Assembly (NCBI GenBank): GCA_965203565.1
Contig: OZ241896.1
Location: 2,728,001-2,792,000 of the forward strand
Direction of reading: 5' to 3'
DNA: 64,000 bases
From: JAAXGX01 sp965203565
Lineage (GTDB): Bacteria > Acidobacteriota > Vicinamibacteria > Vicinamibacterales > UBA8438
Below the pieces are notes generated by a model that was given only the letters and a program-made list of their open reading frames with translations, searched no databases and was not told the origin of the DNA. This document shows, one piece after another, positions 17,578-25,695 of this stretch (position 1 is its first letter; every line of letters begins with the position of its first letter). The position numbers were made by a program, and so were the translations under genes.

Positions 17578-19008
17578 TCAGTCCTCGTCCTCGTCCTCGT
17601 CTTCGTCCTGCACGGCCTCGGCCGCGATAGCTGCGTCGAGAGCGTCCAGCGCAGCGTCGAACGCCTGGCCGTCGATCCGCGCGGCGCCGGCCTCGTCGCC
17701 GCGCACGGCGAACGTGTCGTCGCCCGCTCGCCAGACCGTCACGCGTTCCTCGACGTCGTCGTCGCCGAAACGGGTCCGGATGGTCGCCGCGACCTGCTCC
17801 GGTCCGAGTCCCGTGTCCGGCCGCGACTCCACGAACGATTCGGCGCGGAGGTTCGACACCTTCGTCAACAGGTCGTCCATCTCGGTGCGGGGCACGTCGG
17901 CCGGGTCCGGCTCGACGCGGCGCCAGACGTCTTCCGCCTCCGCGTCTTCTTCGTCCGATTCGTCCGTCGCTTCGTCCGCGGCCGCGGCGGTCTTCTCGAA
18001 GACCGCCGCGCCGGCGCCGCGTTCGACCTCCAGACGCGTGGCGTTGTACGACCTGAACGCGAACATCGCCTTGCGGCGGTACTCGCTCGCGTCCCTTTCC
18101 AGGCTGGTCACGAGCGACGCGTCGACCGTGAAGACGATCGGCCGCGCCGCGTCCCGCGCAAAATAGTCGCCGTCCGGCGTCTCGCCGCCGACGTGCAGCG
18201 TCGCGGTCGAGCTGCCGGCGCTGACCGCGACGGAAAACGCCGGGTCGCCGAGGCCGAACGGTTCGAGATCGCCCGTGTCCTCGCTCTCCACCGAGCGCAT
18301 CCGGCCGCCGCCCAGCGATCCAATCAGCCCTTCGACCACGCCGAAGTCGGCGCCGGCCGTCCAGGGTTCGGCCAGCCGCCAGTCGTCGCCGTCCTTGACG
18401 AACCGGATGGCGCGGTCTCCGCCGATGATTTCGAGTCCGTCGAGATCGTCGCGGTCGAACTCCAGAATGGCCTTGTCCCGCAGGTCGAACGTCGTCTTGT
18501 CGAAGGTGGTGTCGAGGTAGCCGGCGACGAGCAGCACCCGGTCGCTGTCGTCGAGCTTCGCGTACCGGTCGGCGCCGGTCGGGGTCTGGTCGCCGAGCAG
18601 CAGGCGCTGCGGCGCATCCGAGTCGGCAAGGGAGAACCCGACGTCGAGCAGCGGCTCGTCCAGTCCGAACGGCTCCAGGTCGACCGGACCTTCCTCGCCT
18701 TCCTCGACCACCCGGCGCACCTCCAGCGCCGCGAGCGCCGAGGCGATCGACGACGCGTTGGCGTCGTCGGCGGGCGCGTCTATCGGCGCGACGATCCGCC
18801 AGGCGTCGCCGGTCCGCTCCAGCGCGGTGACCGTCCCCTCTTCGGAGCGCACCTCCAGTGTGGCGACGTCGTCGGCTTCGAACGTGAACAGCTTCTCGTC
18901 CGGCTCCGCCTCGGAGGCCGGCGGGCGATGGCGCTCGACGAAGTAGACGTAGGCGCCGAGGCCGATCGCCAGCGCCAGCAGCACGAGGGTCGAACGCAGG
19001 CCGCGCAT
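17578..19008 (-). CDS. DUF4340 domain protein (Gld-type transporter partner)
   Basis: A 476-residue protein with an N-terminal membrane helix (STLVLLALAIGLGAYVYFV) followed by a long extracytoplasmic region built of DUF4340 repeats (KLFTFEADDVATLEVRSEEGTVTALERTGDAWRIVAPID; later LEIIGGDRAIRFVKDGDDWRLAEPW). DUF4340 proteins commonly follow gldG-like genes, as here. The region is acid-rich and ends in an alternating Glu/Asp run encoded by a near-perfect hexanucleotide repeat. Molecular role unknown; context suggests part of the ABC complex. Confidence 0.75.
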   Translation of the reverse strand: MRGLRSTLVLLALAIGLGAYVYFVERHRPPASEAEPDEKLFTFEADDVATLEVRSEEGTVTALERTGDAWRIVAPIDAPADDANASSIASALAALEVRRVVEEGEEGPVDLEPFGLDEPLLDVGFSLADSDAPQRLLLGDQTPTGADRYAKLDDSDRVLLVAGYLDTTFDKTTFDLRDKAILEFDRDDLDGLEIIGGDRAIRFVKDGDDWRLAEPWTAGADFGVVEGLIGSLGGGRMRSVESEDTGDLEPFGLGDPAFSVAVSAGSSTATLHVGGETPDGDYFARDAARPIVFTVDASLVTSLERDASEYRRKAMFAFRSYNATRLEVERGAGAAVFEKTAAAADEATDESDEEDAEAEDVWRRVEPDPADVPRTEMDDLLTKVSNLRAESFVESRPDTGLGPEQVAATIRTRFGDDDVEERVTVWRAGDDTFAVRGDEAGAARIDGQAFDAALDALDAAIAAEAVQDEDEDEDED

Positions 19009-19011
19009 CGC

Positions 19012-20679
19012 CTACCGCCTCCGCCACCAGGTGAAAACGCCCGCGCCGACGATCGCGCCCGGAATCAGAACGAGCGACAGGACGACGACGCGGAACTGCT
19101 GGTCGGCCGTGAGCGTGATGCGGCGGTCTTCCGCCTCGCGTGGGCGGATCGAGATCAGGTTCTCCTGCTCGGCGAGCCAGTTCACCGCGTTGAGCGCCAA
19201 GTCCCGGTTCCCCTGGATGCCGAGCGAGCTGTTGGACGCGAAGTCCGAGTCGCCGAAGACCGCCAGCCGCGTCTCGGCCGGAGCGGCGTCGGCGTCGTCC
19301 TCGTCGGCGTCCCCTTCTTCGTCCGAGGCTTCGGCGTCGCCGCCGTCCGGGTCCGAGTCGCCGCCGCCGTCGCCGGCCGGCTCTTCGCCGTCCTCGGCGT
19401 CGCCCGGCTCCGTCTCGACCTCGACCGATACGGCCGCCGCTATCGAGATCGGTCCGGGGACGTCTCCCTGGTCTTCCTCCAGCGCCACTTCGCCGCCGGT
19501 CAGATCGAGGTTGCTCTCGGCCCAGCTTCGCGGCGACGTCTCGACGAACGACTCCGCCACCCGGCCCTCGGTCCCGCCTTCGATCGGCTTGACCGACCGG
19601 GCCAGCGGAAACGCCGTCAGCAGCGCGAACCGGTCCGTGATCGGGTGCGCGGGATACGACGCCGCGACCGGCACGGTGGCGTCGGTCCCGAGGAGTTGCC
19701 CGACCCCGCTGACGTCGACCACCAGATCCCTGCCGACCTCGATCCCCCATGCTTCGATCAGGCCGAGCAGGTTGCCGCGGCGGGGGGCGTCCGGTCCGTC
19801 CGGCGGGTCGACGAGAAAGAGCATCTTCCCGCCGCCTTCGAGGTACTCCCGCAACAGTTCGGACTCCGACGGCAGCAGATCGGTGGACGGCCCGGCGACG
19901 ACGAGCACCGCCGCGTCGTCCGGCGTCTCGCCGGTCTGGGCGAGGACCACCGTCTCGACCGACAGGTTGTCGAGGCGCAGGGCGTCGGCGAGCGCGCTGT
20001 AGCCGTCGCGGTCCGTTCCGGTCGGGTCCCGTTCGCCGTGCCCCTGCACGAAGTACGCCTTGCGCTCTTCGCCCTCCACCGCCTTGATCAGGGCGTTGGT
20101 CACGTCCTGCTCCTCGTCCGACACCACCCGCTCGACGCGTCCGCCGTAGTCGAACACCACCGTGCCGTACGACTGGATCTCGTACTGCCGCGCCACCGCC
20201 GGGTTCTTGTCGACGTCGATGAACTCGAGCGACACCTGGTCCGACGCGTACTCGTACGCAGCCAACCGGTCGCGGTAGCGCGGGAAGTCGATGTCCTGGG
20301 CGAACACCAGCATCCGGATCGGCGACTCCAGCGACTCCAGGAGACGGACCGTCTGATCGGAGAGCGAGTATTGCTGCGCCGCGGTCAGGTCCCAGCGCTT
20401 GTTCTGGCGGGCCAGGACGTAGTTTACGCCGACGAGCACGGCCAGGCCGAGCAGCACGCTCGACGTGGCGAGCGTCCCGTAGCGGGCCTGCCGCCGGCTG
20501 AACGCGGCGGCGACGGCGCGCCACTGGCCGAGGCCGTAGACGACGATCAGGACGACCCCGGCGACGAGCGTCCACCGCCACAACTCCTGCCGGTCCGGCA
20601 GGGCGAACCGGGCGACCATGCCGGCCGCCACCGCCGCGATGCCGGCCCATCCGGCCGTTCCGAGGATCTTCTGCAGCAT
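19012..20679 (-). CDS. GldG-like ABC transporter auxiliary protein
   Basis: A 555-residue protein: two N-terminal membrane helices plus a third at ~68-88, an ABC-type uncharacterised transporter (GldG/IFT52-like) domain (LTAAQQYSLSDQTVRLLESLESPIRMLVF ... FVQGHGE ... DALRLDNLSVETVVLAQTGETPDDAAVLVVAGP), an acidic insert (~425-470, Asp/Glu/Gly rich) and a C-terminal helix followed by WWRRR. In Bacteroidetes GldG works with GldA and GldF in gliding/secretion; acidobacterial homologues have no demonstrated motility role. Sits between the permease and DUF4340 genes. Confidence 0.8.
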   Translation of the reverse strand: MLQKILGTAGWAGIAAVAAGMVARFALPDRQELWRWTLVAGVVLIVVYGLGQWRAVAAAFSRRQARYGTLATSSVLLGLAVLVGVNYVLARQNKRWDLTAAQQYSLSDQTVRLLESLESPIRMLVFAQDIDFPRYRDRLAAYEYASDQVSLEFIDVDKNPAVARQYEIQSYGTVVFDYGGRVERVVSDEEQDVTNALIKAVEGEERKAYFVQGHGERDPTGTDRDGYSALADALRLDNLSVETVVLAQTGETPDDAAVLVVAGPSTDLLPSESELLREYLEGGGKMLFLVDPPDGPDAPRRGNLLGLIEAWGIEVGRDLVVDVSGVGQLLGTDATVPVAASYPAHPITDRFALLTAFPLARSVKPIEGGTEGRVAESFVETSPRSWAESNLDLTGGEVALEEDQGDVPGPISIAAAVSVEVETEPGDAEDGEEPAGDGGGDSDPDGGDAEASDEEGDADEDDADAAPAETRLAVFGDSDFASNSSLGIQGNRDLALNAVNWLAEQENLISIRPREAEDRRITLTADQQFRVVVLSLVLIPGAIVGAGVFTWWRRR

Positions 20680-20685
20680 GAGTCG

Positions 20686-21459
20686 CTACCCCCGCCACCG
20701 CTGGGCGTCGACCGACCGGGCGGTGAGGAAGAGTCCGAAGGTGATGAAGCTCAGATAGTAGGTCAGGTGCTTCGTGTCGATCACGCCCTTCGAGAAATCC
20801 TCGAAGTGGTCGAGCACCGACAGGTACGCCATGACGTCGGCGGTCGTCGACCCGCTCGACGGCTCCGACATCCAGCTGATCACCCAGAACATCAGCAGGA
20901 CGACGAACGTCGCCACGCCGGCCACCACCTGGTTCTTCGAGGCGCTGGAGATCAGCAGCCCGACCGAAATGAACGACCCGCCCATCAGCCACAGCCCCAG
21001 GTAGCCGCTCAGGATCGGGCCGAGCTCCGGCTCGCCGTACAGGAAGAGGAGCCCCACGTGGACGAGGGTGACGGCCAGCATCAGCGTGAACAGCGCCATC
21101 GCGCCGAGGAACTTCCCGAGGATGATCTGCAGCTCCGTCAGAGGGGACGACAGCAGCAGCTCCATCGTGCCCGAGCGCTTCTCTTCGGCGTACGACCGCG
21201 CCGTCATGAACGGGAAGATGAACAGCATCACCACCGCCATGTTCCCCAGCAGCGGGCGCATGATGAACTCGTTGACGTTGATCCCCTGCGGTCCGCCCAT
21301 TCCCATCCCCGCCTGCATGCTCACCCGCAGGAAGTAGTTCAGGGTGATGACGAAGAAATAGCCGAAGAACAGCGTGAAGCAGAAGATGAAGGCGTACGCG
21401 ATCGGCGAGACGAAGTACGACCGGAGCTCCTTCTGCGTGATCGCGAGGATGTTGCTCAT
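20686..21459 (-). CDS. ABC transporter permease, GldF/ABC-2 type
   Basis: A 257-residue integral membrane protein with about six helices. Starts MSNILAITQKELRSYFVSPIAYAF, the typical GldF/ABC-2 opening, and includes MTARSYAEEKRSGTMELLLSSPLTELQIILGKFLGA, the conserved coupling region. The ATG overlaps the stop of the ATPase gene by 4 bp. It would form the membrane channel of the transporter with the ATPase upstream; substrate unknown. Confidence 0.88.
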   Translation of the reverse strand: MSNILAITQKELRSYFVSPIAYAFIFCFTLFFGYFFVITLNYFLRVSMQAGMGMGGPQGINVNEFIMRPLLGNMAVVMLFIFPFMTARSYAEEKRSGTMELLLSSPLTELQIILGKFLGAMALFTLMLAVTLVHVGLLFLYGEPELGPILSGYLGLWLMGGSFISVGLLISSASKNQVVAGVATFVVLLMFWVISWMSEPSSGSTTADVMAYLSVLDHFEDFSKGVIDTKHLTYYLSFITFGLFLTARSVDAQRWRG

Positions 21460-22430
21460 GCCGCGTCCTCCTTGTCCTCCTGCGGCGCTTCCTTCGCTTC
21501 CTCCGAAGTCGTCAGCTCCAGGAAGACGTCCTCCAGGCTCATCCGGATCGGGCTGAGCTCGAGCAGCCCCCACCCGTTCGAAACGACGAGCCGCGCCAGC
21601 TCCCGCCGCGCGTCGGCGCCGCGTTCGCTTCGGACGCTCAGGACGCACGATCCGTCGCCCGACGTTTCGACGTTCACGTCGCTCACGCCCGGCACGTCCG
21701 CCAGGGCGGGCGCCGGGTCCGCCCCGAGCGGATCGATCTCCATCCGGATCGTCTCGGCGCCGCCCAACTGTCCGGTCAGGTTCTCCGGCGTGTCCACCGC
21801 GACCACCTGCCCCTTGTCGATGATGATGACGCTCTGGCAGGTCTGCGCCACCTCGGGCAGGATGTGCGTGCTCAGGATGACGGTGTGGTCGCCGGCCAGA
21901 TCCTTGATCAGCTCCCGGGTCTCGATGATCTGCTTGGGATCGAGGCCGGCGGTCGGCTCGTCGAGGATCAGCACGTCCGGGTTGTGCAGGATCGCCTGCG
22001 CCAGCCCGACGCGCTGGCGGTACCCCTTCGACAGCTTGCCGCAGTGGCGATCGGCCACGTCCTCCACGCTCGTCCGCGCCATGGCGCCCGCGACCCGCTC
22101 GCGCCGCTCGCCGGACCGGACGCCGTTGATCCGGGCGGCGAACGTCAGGTATTCGCGCACCGTCATGTCGGGATAGAGCGGCGGCGTCTCCGGCAGGTAG
22201 CCGGTCCGCCGCTTGGCCTCGATCGGCTCCTCGAACACGTCGTGGCCGGCGACGAGCGCCCGGCCCTCCGTGGCGGGGATGCACCCGGTCAGGATCCGCA
22301 TCGTGGTGGTCTTGCCGGCGCCGTTGGGACCGAGGAACCCGAGGATCCGCCCCGATTCGACGCGGAAGCTGACGTCGCTGACGGCCGTGAACGGCCCGTA
22401 ACGTTTCGTGACGCGCTGCACTTCAATCAC
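21456..22430 (-). CDS. ABC transporter ATP-binding protein, GldA-like
   Basis: A 324-residue ATPase: Walker A GPNGAGKTT, Q-loop LPETPPLY, signature LSKGYRQRVGLAQAI, Walker B VLILDEPTAGLDP and H-loop STHIL. The ~90-residue C-terminal extension with an acidic Lys/Glu tail is usual for the GldA/CcmA-like group. Start is GTG 22430 with a good AAGGAG site 5' of it. First gene of the five-gene operon ending in dacB. Confidence 0.92.
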   Translation of the reverse strand: MIEVQRVTKRYGPFTAVSDVSFRVESGRILGFLGPNGAGKTTTMRILTGCIPATEGRALVAGHDVFEEPIEAKRRTGYLPETPPLYPDMTVREYLTFAARINGVRSGERRERVAGAMARTSVEDVADRHCGKLSKGYRQRVGLAQAILHNPDVLILDEPTAGLDPKQIIETRELIKDLAGDHTVILSTHILPEVAQTCQSVIIIDKGQVVAVDTPENLTGQLGGAETIRMEIDPLGADPAPALADVPGVSDVNVETSGDGSCVLSVRSERGADARRELARLVVSNGWGLLELSPIRMSLEDVFLELTTSEEAKEAPQEDKEDAA

Positions 22431-22564
22431 GCAGCTACTCCTTGCAGATGAGTGCGACAGGCCGCGGCGCGACCTGATGGGGAGGCGCCCCCGGAGCGTT
22501 TAGACGTGCGAACGCCGAAACGGTCGGCCAACGAGCTGACGAAACAGGATTTCAGACAGGGAGT

Positions 22565-22594
22565 AGCATAGGAAAGAGGGTGAGCGGGCGTCAA
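22565..22594 (-). promoter_or_regulatory. Candidate sigma-70 promoter of the Gld-like operon
   Basis: On the - strand TTGACG (22594-22589), an 18-bp spacer and TATGCT (22570-22565). Transcription would start near 22558, giving a ~130-nt leader before the GTG at 22430. The -35 box overlaps the stop region of the receiver-PilZ gene. Nothing else was recognised in the gap 22431-22590. Confidence 0.5.
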
Positions 22595-23283
22595 CCGGCG
22601 TCAGAGGCGTCCCGCTCGACGAATTCGTCGAGCGCCGCCTGGTCGAGCGGGTCGACGTTCTCGAACTGCAGGCCGAGGACCGACTGCCGGTCGTTCCACA
22701 CCACCCGCGCCGCGACCTCGATCGTGCGCGGCGATCGCGGCAACCGGAACCGGACCGTCACGTCGGCGCCGGCGTCCGGCGAGGTCATGGTGCGGACGGC
22801 CATGCCGCACGAGCCGACGTTGAGCGTCGACACCAGGACGATCGCGCCGTCGAAGGCGAGCGCCGCCGGAACGTCGACCGTCCGCCGCGCGCTCGTGCGG
22901 CGGTCGAAGCTGCCCGGAGACAGCAGGGGAGCCAGCGACGGCAGGATGCGGTCGACGGCGATATGCTCGTCGACGTAGCTTTCGACGCCGAGCTCGGCCA
23001 GCGTCCGGACGTCGCGCGCGTCCCGGATCGATCGGCTGAAGGCGACGGCCGGGACGTCCGGAGCCAGTTGCCGGACCTTCTCCACCACGCGGCGTCCCTC
23101 GGCCTCCATCCCGGCGTCGAGCACCACGAGGTCGATGCCGGCCGATCGGGAGTCGAGGACGTCGAGCAGCTCCTGCGGGCTTCCGGCCCCGATGGCGCGA
23201 TGTCCGGCTCCGGTGAGCGCCACGACGAAACGGTCCACGACGTCCGGCGCGTCTATCGCCACGATCACGGTCTTCGGCGTCAT
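22591..23283 (-). CDS. Degenerate receiver domain fused to PilZ domain
   Basis: A 230-residue two-domain protein. Residues ~1-115 look like a response-regulator receiver (KTVIVAIDAPD; candidate phosphoacceptor Asp in LVVLDAG), but the acidic pair is reduced to one Asp and the conserved Lys is not at its usual place, so phosphorylation is doubtful. Residues ~125-225 are PilZ-like (RRTSARRTVDVPAALAFDG, STLNVGSCGMAVRT, VVWNDRQSVLGLQFENVD). PilZ domains often bind c-di-GMP via RxxxR and (D/N)xSxxG; here RRTSARR is present while the second motif reads NVGSCG, so binding is uncertain. Single gene, divergent from the Pal-like gene. Confidence 0.75.
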   Translation of the reverse strand: MTPKTVIVAIDAPDVVDRFVVALTGAGHRAIGAGSPQELLDVLDSRSAGIDLVVLDAGMEAEGRRVVEKVRQLAPDVPAVAFSRSIRDARDVRTLAELGVESYVDEHIAVDRILPSLAPLLSPGSFDRRTSARRTVDVPAALAFDGAIVLVSTLNVGSCGMAVRTMTSPDAGADVTVRFRLPRSPRTIEVAARVVWNDRQSVLGLQFENVDPLDQAALDEFVERDASDAG

Positions 23284-23332
23284 GGTCGCGATACAGGATA
23301 GCGGACTTGCATGGGACTGCCGACAACAGTCA

Positions 23333-23361
23333 TTGACAGAATTCGGCGGAATTTGTAGGCT
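23333..23361 (+). promoter_or_regulatory. Sigma-70 promoter for the OmpA/Pal lipoprotein gene
   Basis: TTGACA (23333-23338), a 17-bp spacer and TAGGCT (23356-23361). The predicted start near 23368 leaves an ~84-nt leader before ATG 23452. The consensus -35 and ideal spacing in a GC-rich gap make this one of the better promoters in the window. Confidence 0.6.
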
Positions 23362-23451
23362 AGCGCCGCCGCCGTGTACGGGAGAGCAGGTGTGTCCGGG
23401 CGCGAACGGCGTCGGCGCGCCGGTCTTCGAATCGCGAGTCAGGAGAGGGAT

Positions 23452-24021
23452 ATGACATCCGCAGGGCGACTGCTGCTGGCTGTAAGCATCTGTGCCGTGG
23501 TTGGGCTGGGGTCCGCCGCTTGTTCGAGCAACCCGCCGCCCGAGCCGCCGCCGCCGCCGCCGGCGCCCGAGCCGGCTCCTCCGCCTCCTCCGCCGCCGCC
23601 TCCCCCACCTCCGCCTCCGCCGCCGCCGGAGCTTACCGAGGAGGAACGGTTCGAGCGGATGTCGCTTGCCGAGCTCAACGACACCGCTCCGCTCGACCCG
23701 GTGTTCTTCGACTACGACCAGTCCGAGATCCGCGCGGACGCCAGATCGACGCTTCAGGAAAGCGCCAACTGGATGCGCCGGTGGACCTCGACGCGCGTCC
23801 GGGTCGCCGGGCACTGCGACGAGCGCGGCACCAACGAGTACAACCTGTCGCTCGGCGAGGAACGCGCGGCGGCGGTGCGCGACTACCTGATAGGCCTCGG
23901 CATCGACGGGGATCGGATTTCGACGGTGAGCAGGGGCGAGGAGTCGCCGTTCTGCAACGAGTCGTCCGAGAGCTGCTGGCAGCAGAACCGCCGCGGCCAG
24001 TTCACGATCACGGCGAAGTGA
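23452..24021 (+). CDS. OmpA/Pal-type peptidoglycan-associated lipoprotein with polyproline linker
   Basis: A 189-residue outer-membrane/periplasmic protein. N-terminal signal with Cys24 in SAACSSN as likely lipidation site (weak lipobox), a very proline-rich stretch (residues ~28-59), then an OmpA C-terminal domain (~88-189): VFFDYDQSEIRADARSTL, VAGHCDERGTNEYNLSLGEERAAAVRDYL. This domain binds diaminopimelate-containing peptidoglycan. The polyproline run could span from outer membrane to wall. Start chosen at ATG 23452 behind AGGAGAGGGA. No tol genes are nearby, so the name Pal is not assigned. Confidence 0.85.
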   Translation: MTSAGRLLLAVSICAVVGLGSAACSSNPPPEPPPPPPAPEPAPPPPPPPPPPPPPPPPPELTEEERFERMSLAELNDTAPLDPVFFDYDQSEIRADARSTLQESANWMRRWTSTRVRVAGHCDERGTNEYNLSLGEERAAAVRDYLIGLGIDGDRISTVSRGEESPFCNESSESCWQQNRRGQFTITAK

Positions 24022-24060
24022 CGCGCCGGCAGCCGGCCTTGGTCAGGAACGTGAGGCGGG

Positions 24061-24759
24061 TCATCTCCGGTCTATCCGCCGCGCCATCTCGACCGCCGCG
24101 GTCCGCGGATCGGCCGCGGCGATGATCGGACGTCCGACGACGAGCCAAGTCGCCCCTCTGCGCACCGCCTCGGCCGCGTCGACGGTCCGCACCTGATCGT
24201 CGGCCGGCGCGCCGGCCTGCCGGTTGCGGATTCCGGGCGCCACGATCGTGAAGTCCGGTCCGCACAGCTTCCGAATCCGGGCGACCTCGAGCGGCGAGGC
24301 GACGACCCCGGCGACCCCCGACTCCCGGGCGAGCCCCGCGAGGGAGTCGACCTGCTCGGGGATCGCCCGCGCGACGCCGGCCCGCCGCAGCGCCGCTTCG
24401 TCGAAGCTGGTCAGCACGGTGACCGCGACGACGGCCGGCGCGGCGGCCGTCGCCGCCGCCGCTTCCGCCGCCGCGGCCAGCATCGCCGCGCCGCCGGCCG
24501 CGTGCACGGTCAGCATCCACACCCCGAGCTCGCCCGCCGCGCGCACGGCGCCGGCGACCGTGCTGGGGATGTCGTGATACTTCAGATCGAGAAACACCCG
24601 GTCGCCCCGTTCGGACAGGCGCCGCACGATGCGAGGTCCTTCCGCGGTGAACAGCCGGCTCCCGATCTTGAACCCTCCGGCGACGTCCCGAAGCCGGTCG
24701 GCGAGTGCGACCGCCCGGTCCGCCGTATCGACGTCGAGAGCGATCAGGAGCCGGTTCAT
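24061..24759 (-). CDS. pyrF: Orotidine 5'-phosphate decarboxylase
   Basis: A 232-residue TIM-barrel enzyme, last step of de novo UMP synthesis. Catalytic motif VFLDLKYHDIPSTV (Asp-Lys-Asp network) and the phosphate-binding end IVAPGIRNRQAGAPADDQVRT with VVGRPII. Overlaps pyrD by 4 bp; last gene of pyrK-pyrD-pyrF. It ends 40 bp from the convergent lipoprotein gene. Confidence 0.95.
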   Translation of the reverse strand: MNRLLIALDVDTADRAVALADRLRDVAGGFKIGSRLFTAEGPRIVRRLSERGDRVFLDLKYHDIPSTVAGAVRAAGELGVWMLTVHAAGGAAMLAAAAEAAAATAAAPAVVAVTVLTSFDEAALRRAGVARAIPEQVDSLAGLARESGVAGVVASPLEVARIRKLCGPDFTIVAPGIRNRQAGAPADDQVRTVDAAEAVRRGATWLVVGRPIIAAADPRTAAVEMARRIDRR

Positions 24760-25691
24760 GCGGCGCCCGGCGCGGAGAGGTCGACGGCGCCGACGATGTC
24801 GCCCACCTTCGCATGGCCGTGCCGTTCGAGGTAGGCGGTCAGGCCGTCGAGAAGCCGGGGCCACACGAACGGATCGACGAAGTTCGCGGTGCCGACCTGG
24901 ACGGCGTCGGCGCCCGCGACGAGGAATTCGACCACGTCGTCCGCCGTCATGATCCCGCCCATGCCGATGATCGGAATCGTGATCGCCTGCCGGCACTGGT
25001 ACACCATCCGGACGGCGATCGGGCGGATCGCCGGGCCGCTGAGTCCGCCGATGACGTTCGCGAGGCGCGGGCGCCGGGTTTCGACGTCGATCGCCATCGC
25101 CGGGAACGTGTTGACGAGCGACACGGCGTCGGCGCCGGACTGCTCCGCGGCGCGCGCGAACGACGCGACGTCCGCGACGTTGGGCGTCAGCTTCGGAATG
25201 ACCGGCAGCGCCGTCGCGCGGCGGACGGCGGCCGTCACGTCGCCCACGCCCTGCAGGCTGCATCCGAACGTGATGCCGCCCTCTTCGATGTTGGGACAGG
25301 AGACGTTGAGCTCGATGGCCGCGACTCCCGGCGCGTCCGACAGGATTCGGGCCGCCTCGGCGTACTCGCCGACGGTGGCGCCGCAGACGTTCACGATGAC
25401 GACCGCCCGGCGTCGCCGAAGCCGGGGCAGCATCTCGTCGACGAACCGGCGCACGCCGATCCCCTGCAGGCCGATCGCGTTGAGCATGCCGCTGGGCGTC
25501 TCCACGATCCGCGGCGGCGGGTGGCCCTGGCGCTCTTCGAGGAACAGTCCCTTCACCGCCACCGCGCCCAGCGTGGACAGGTCGACGACGTCGGCGTACT
25601 CGACGCCGTAACCGAAGCACCCGCTGGCCGCGACGAGCGGATTCTTCAGTTCGAGCGGGCCGAGCGACACGGCGAGGTCGGGGGACGGCAT
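24756..25691 (-). CDS. pyrD: Dihydroorotate dehydrogenase, class 1B catalytic subunit
   Basis: A 311-residue FMN enzyme oxidising dihydroorotate to orotate. Catalytic base Cys in ELNVSCPN marks class 1 (class 2 has Ser). FMN-binding blocks: KNPLVAASGCFGYG, PSGMLNAIGLQ, IIGMGGIMTADDVVEFLVAGADAVQVGTA. Class 1B enzymes pair with an Fe-S/FAD subunit and use NAD+; the partner pyrK lies 4 bp upstream. Confidence 0.95.
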   Translation of the reverse strand: MPSPDLAVSLGPLELKNPLVAASGCFGYGVEYADVVDLSTLGAVAVKGLFLEERQGHPPPRIVETPSGMLNAIGLQGIGVRRFVDEMLPRLRRRRAVVIVNVCGATVGEYAEAARILSDAPGVAAIELNVSCPNIEEGGITFGCSLQGVGDVTAAVRRATALPVIPKLTPNVADVASFARAAEQSGADAVSLVNTFPAMAIDVETRRPRLANVIGGLSGPAIRPIAVRMVYQCRQAITIPIIGMGGIMTADDVVEFLVAGADAVQVGTANFVDPFVWPRLLDGLTAYLERHGHAKVGDIVGAVDLSAPGAA

Positions 25692-25695
25692 CGGG

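Noticed and set aside
15854..20992. A 1712-codon open frame on the - strand, and an even longer one on + (16894-22176)
   Set aside because: Both lie across dacB, DUF4340 and GldG genes in wrong frames; composition is Arg/Gly/Pro-rich as expected from GC-rich shadow frames, and no domain is seen.
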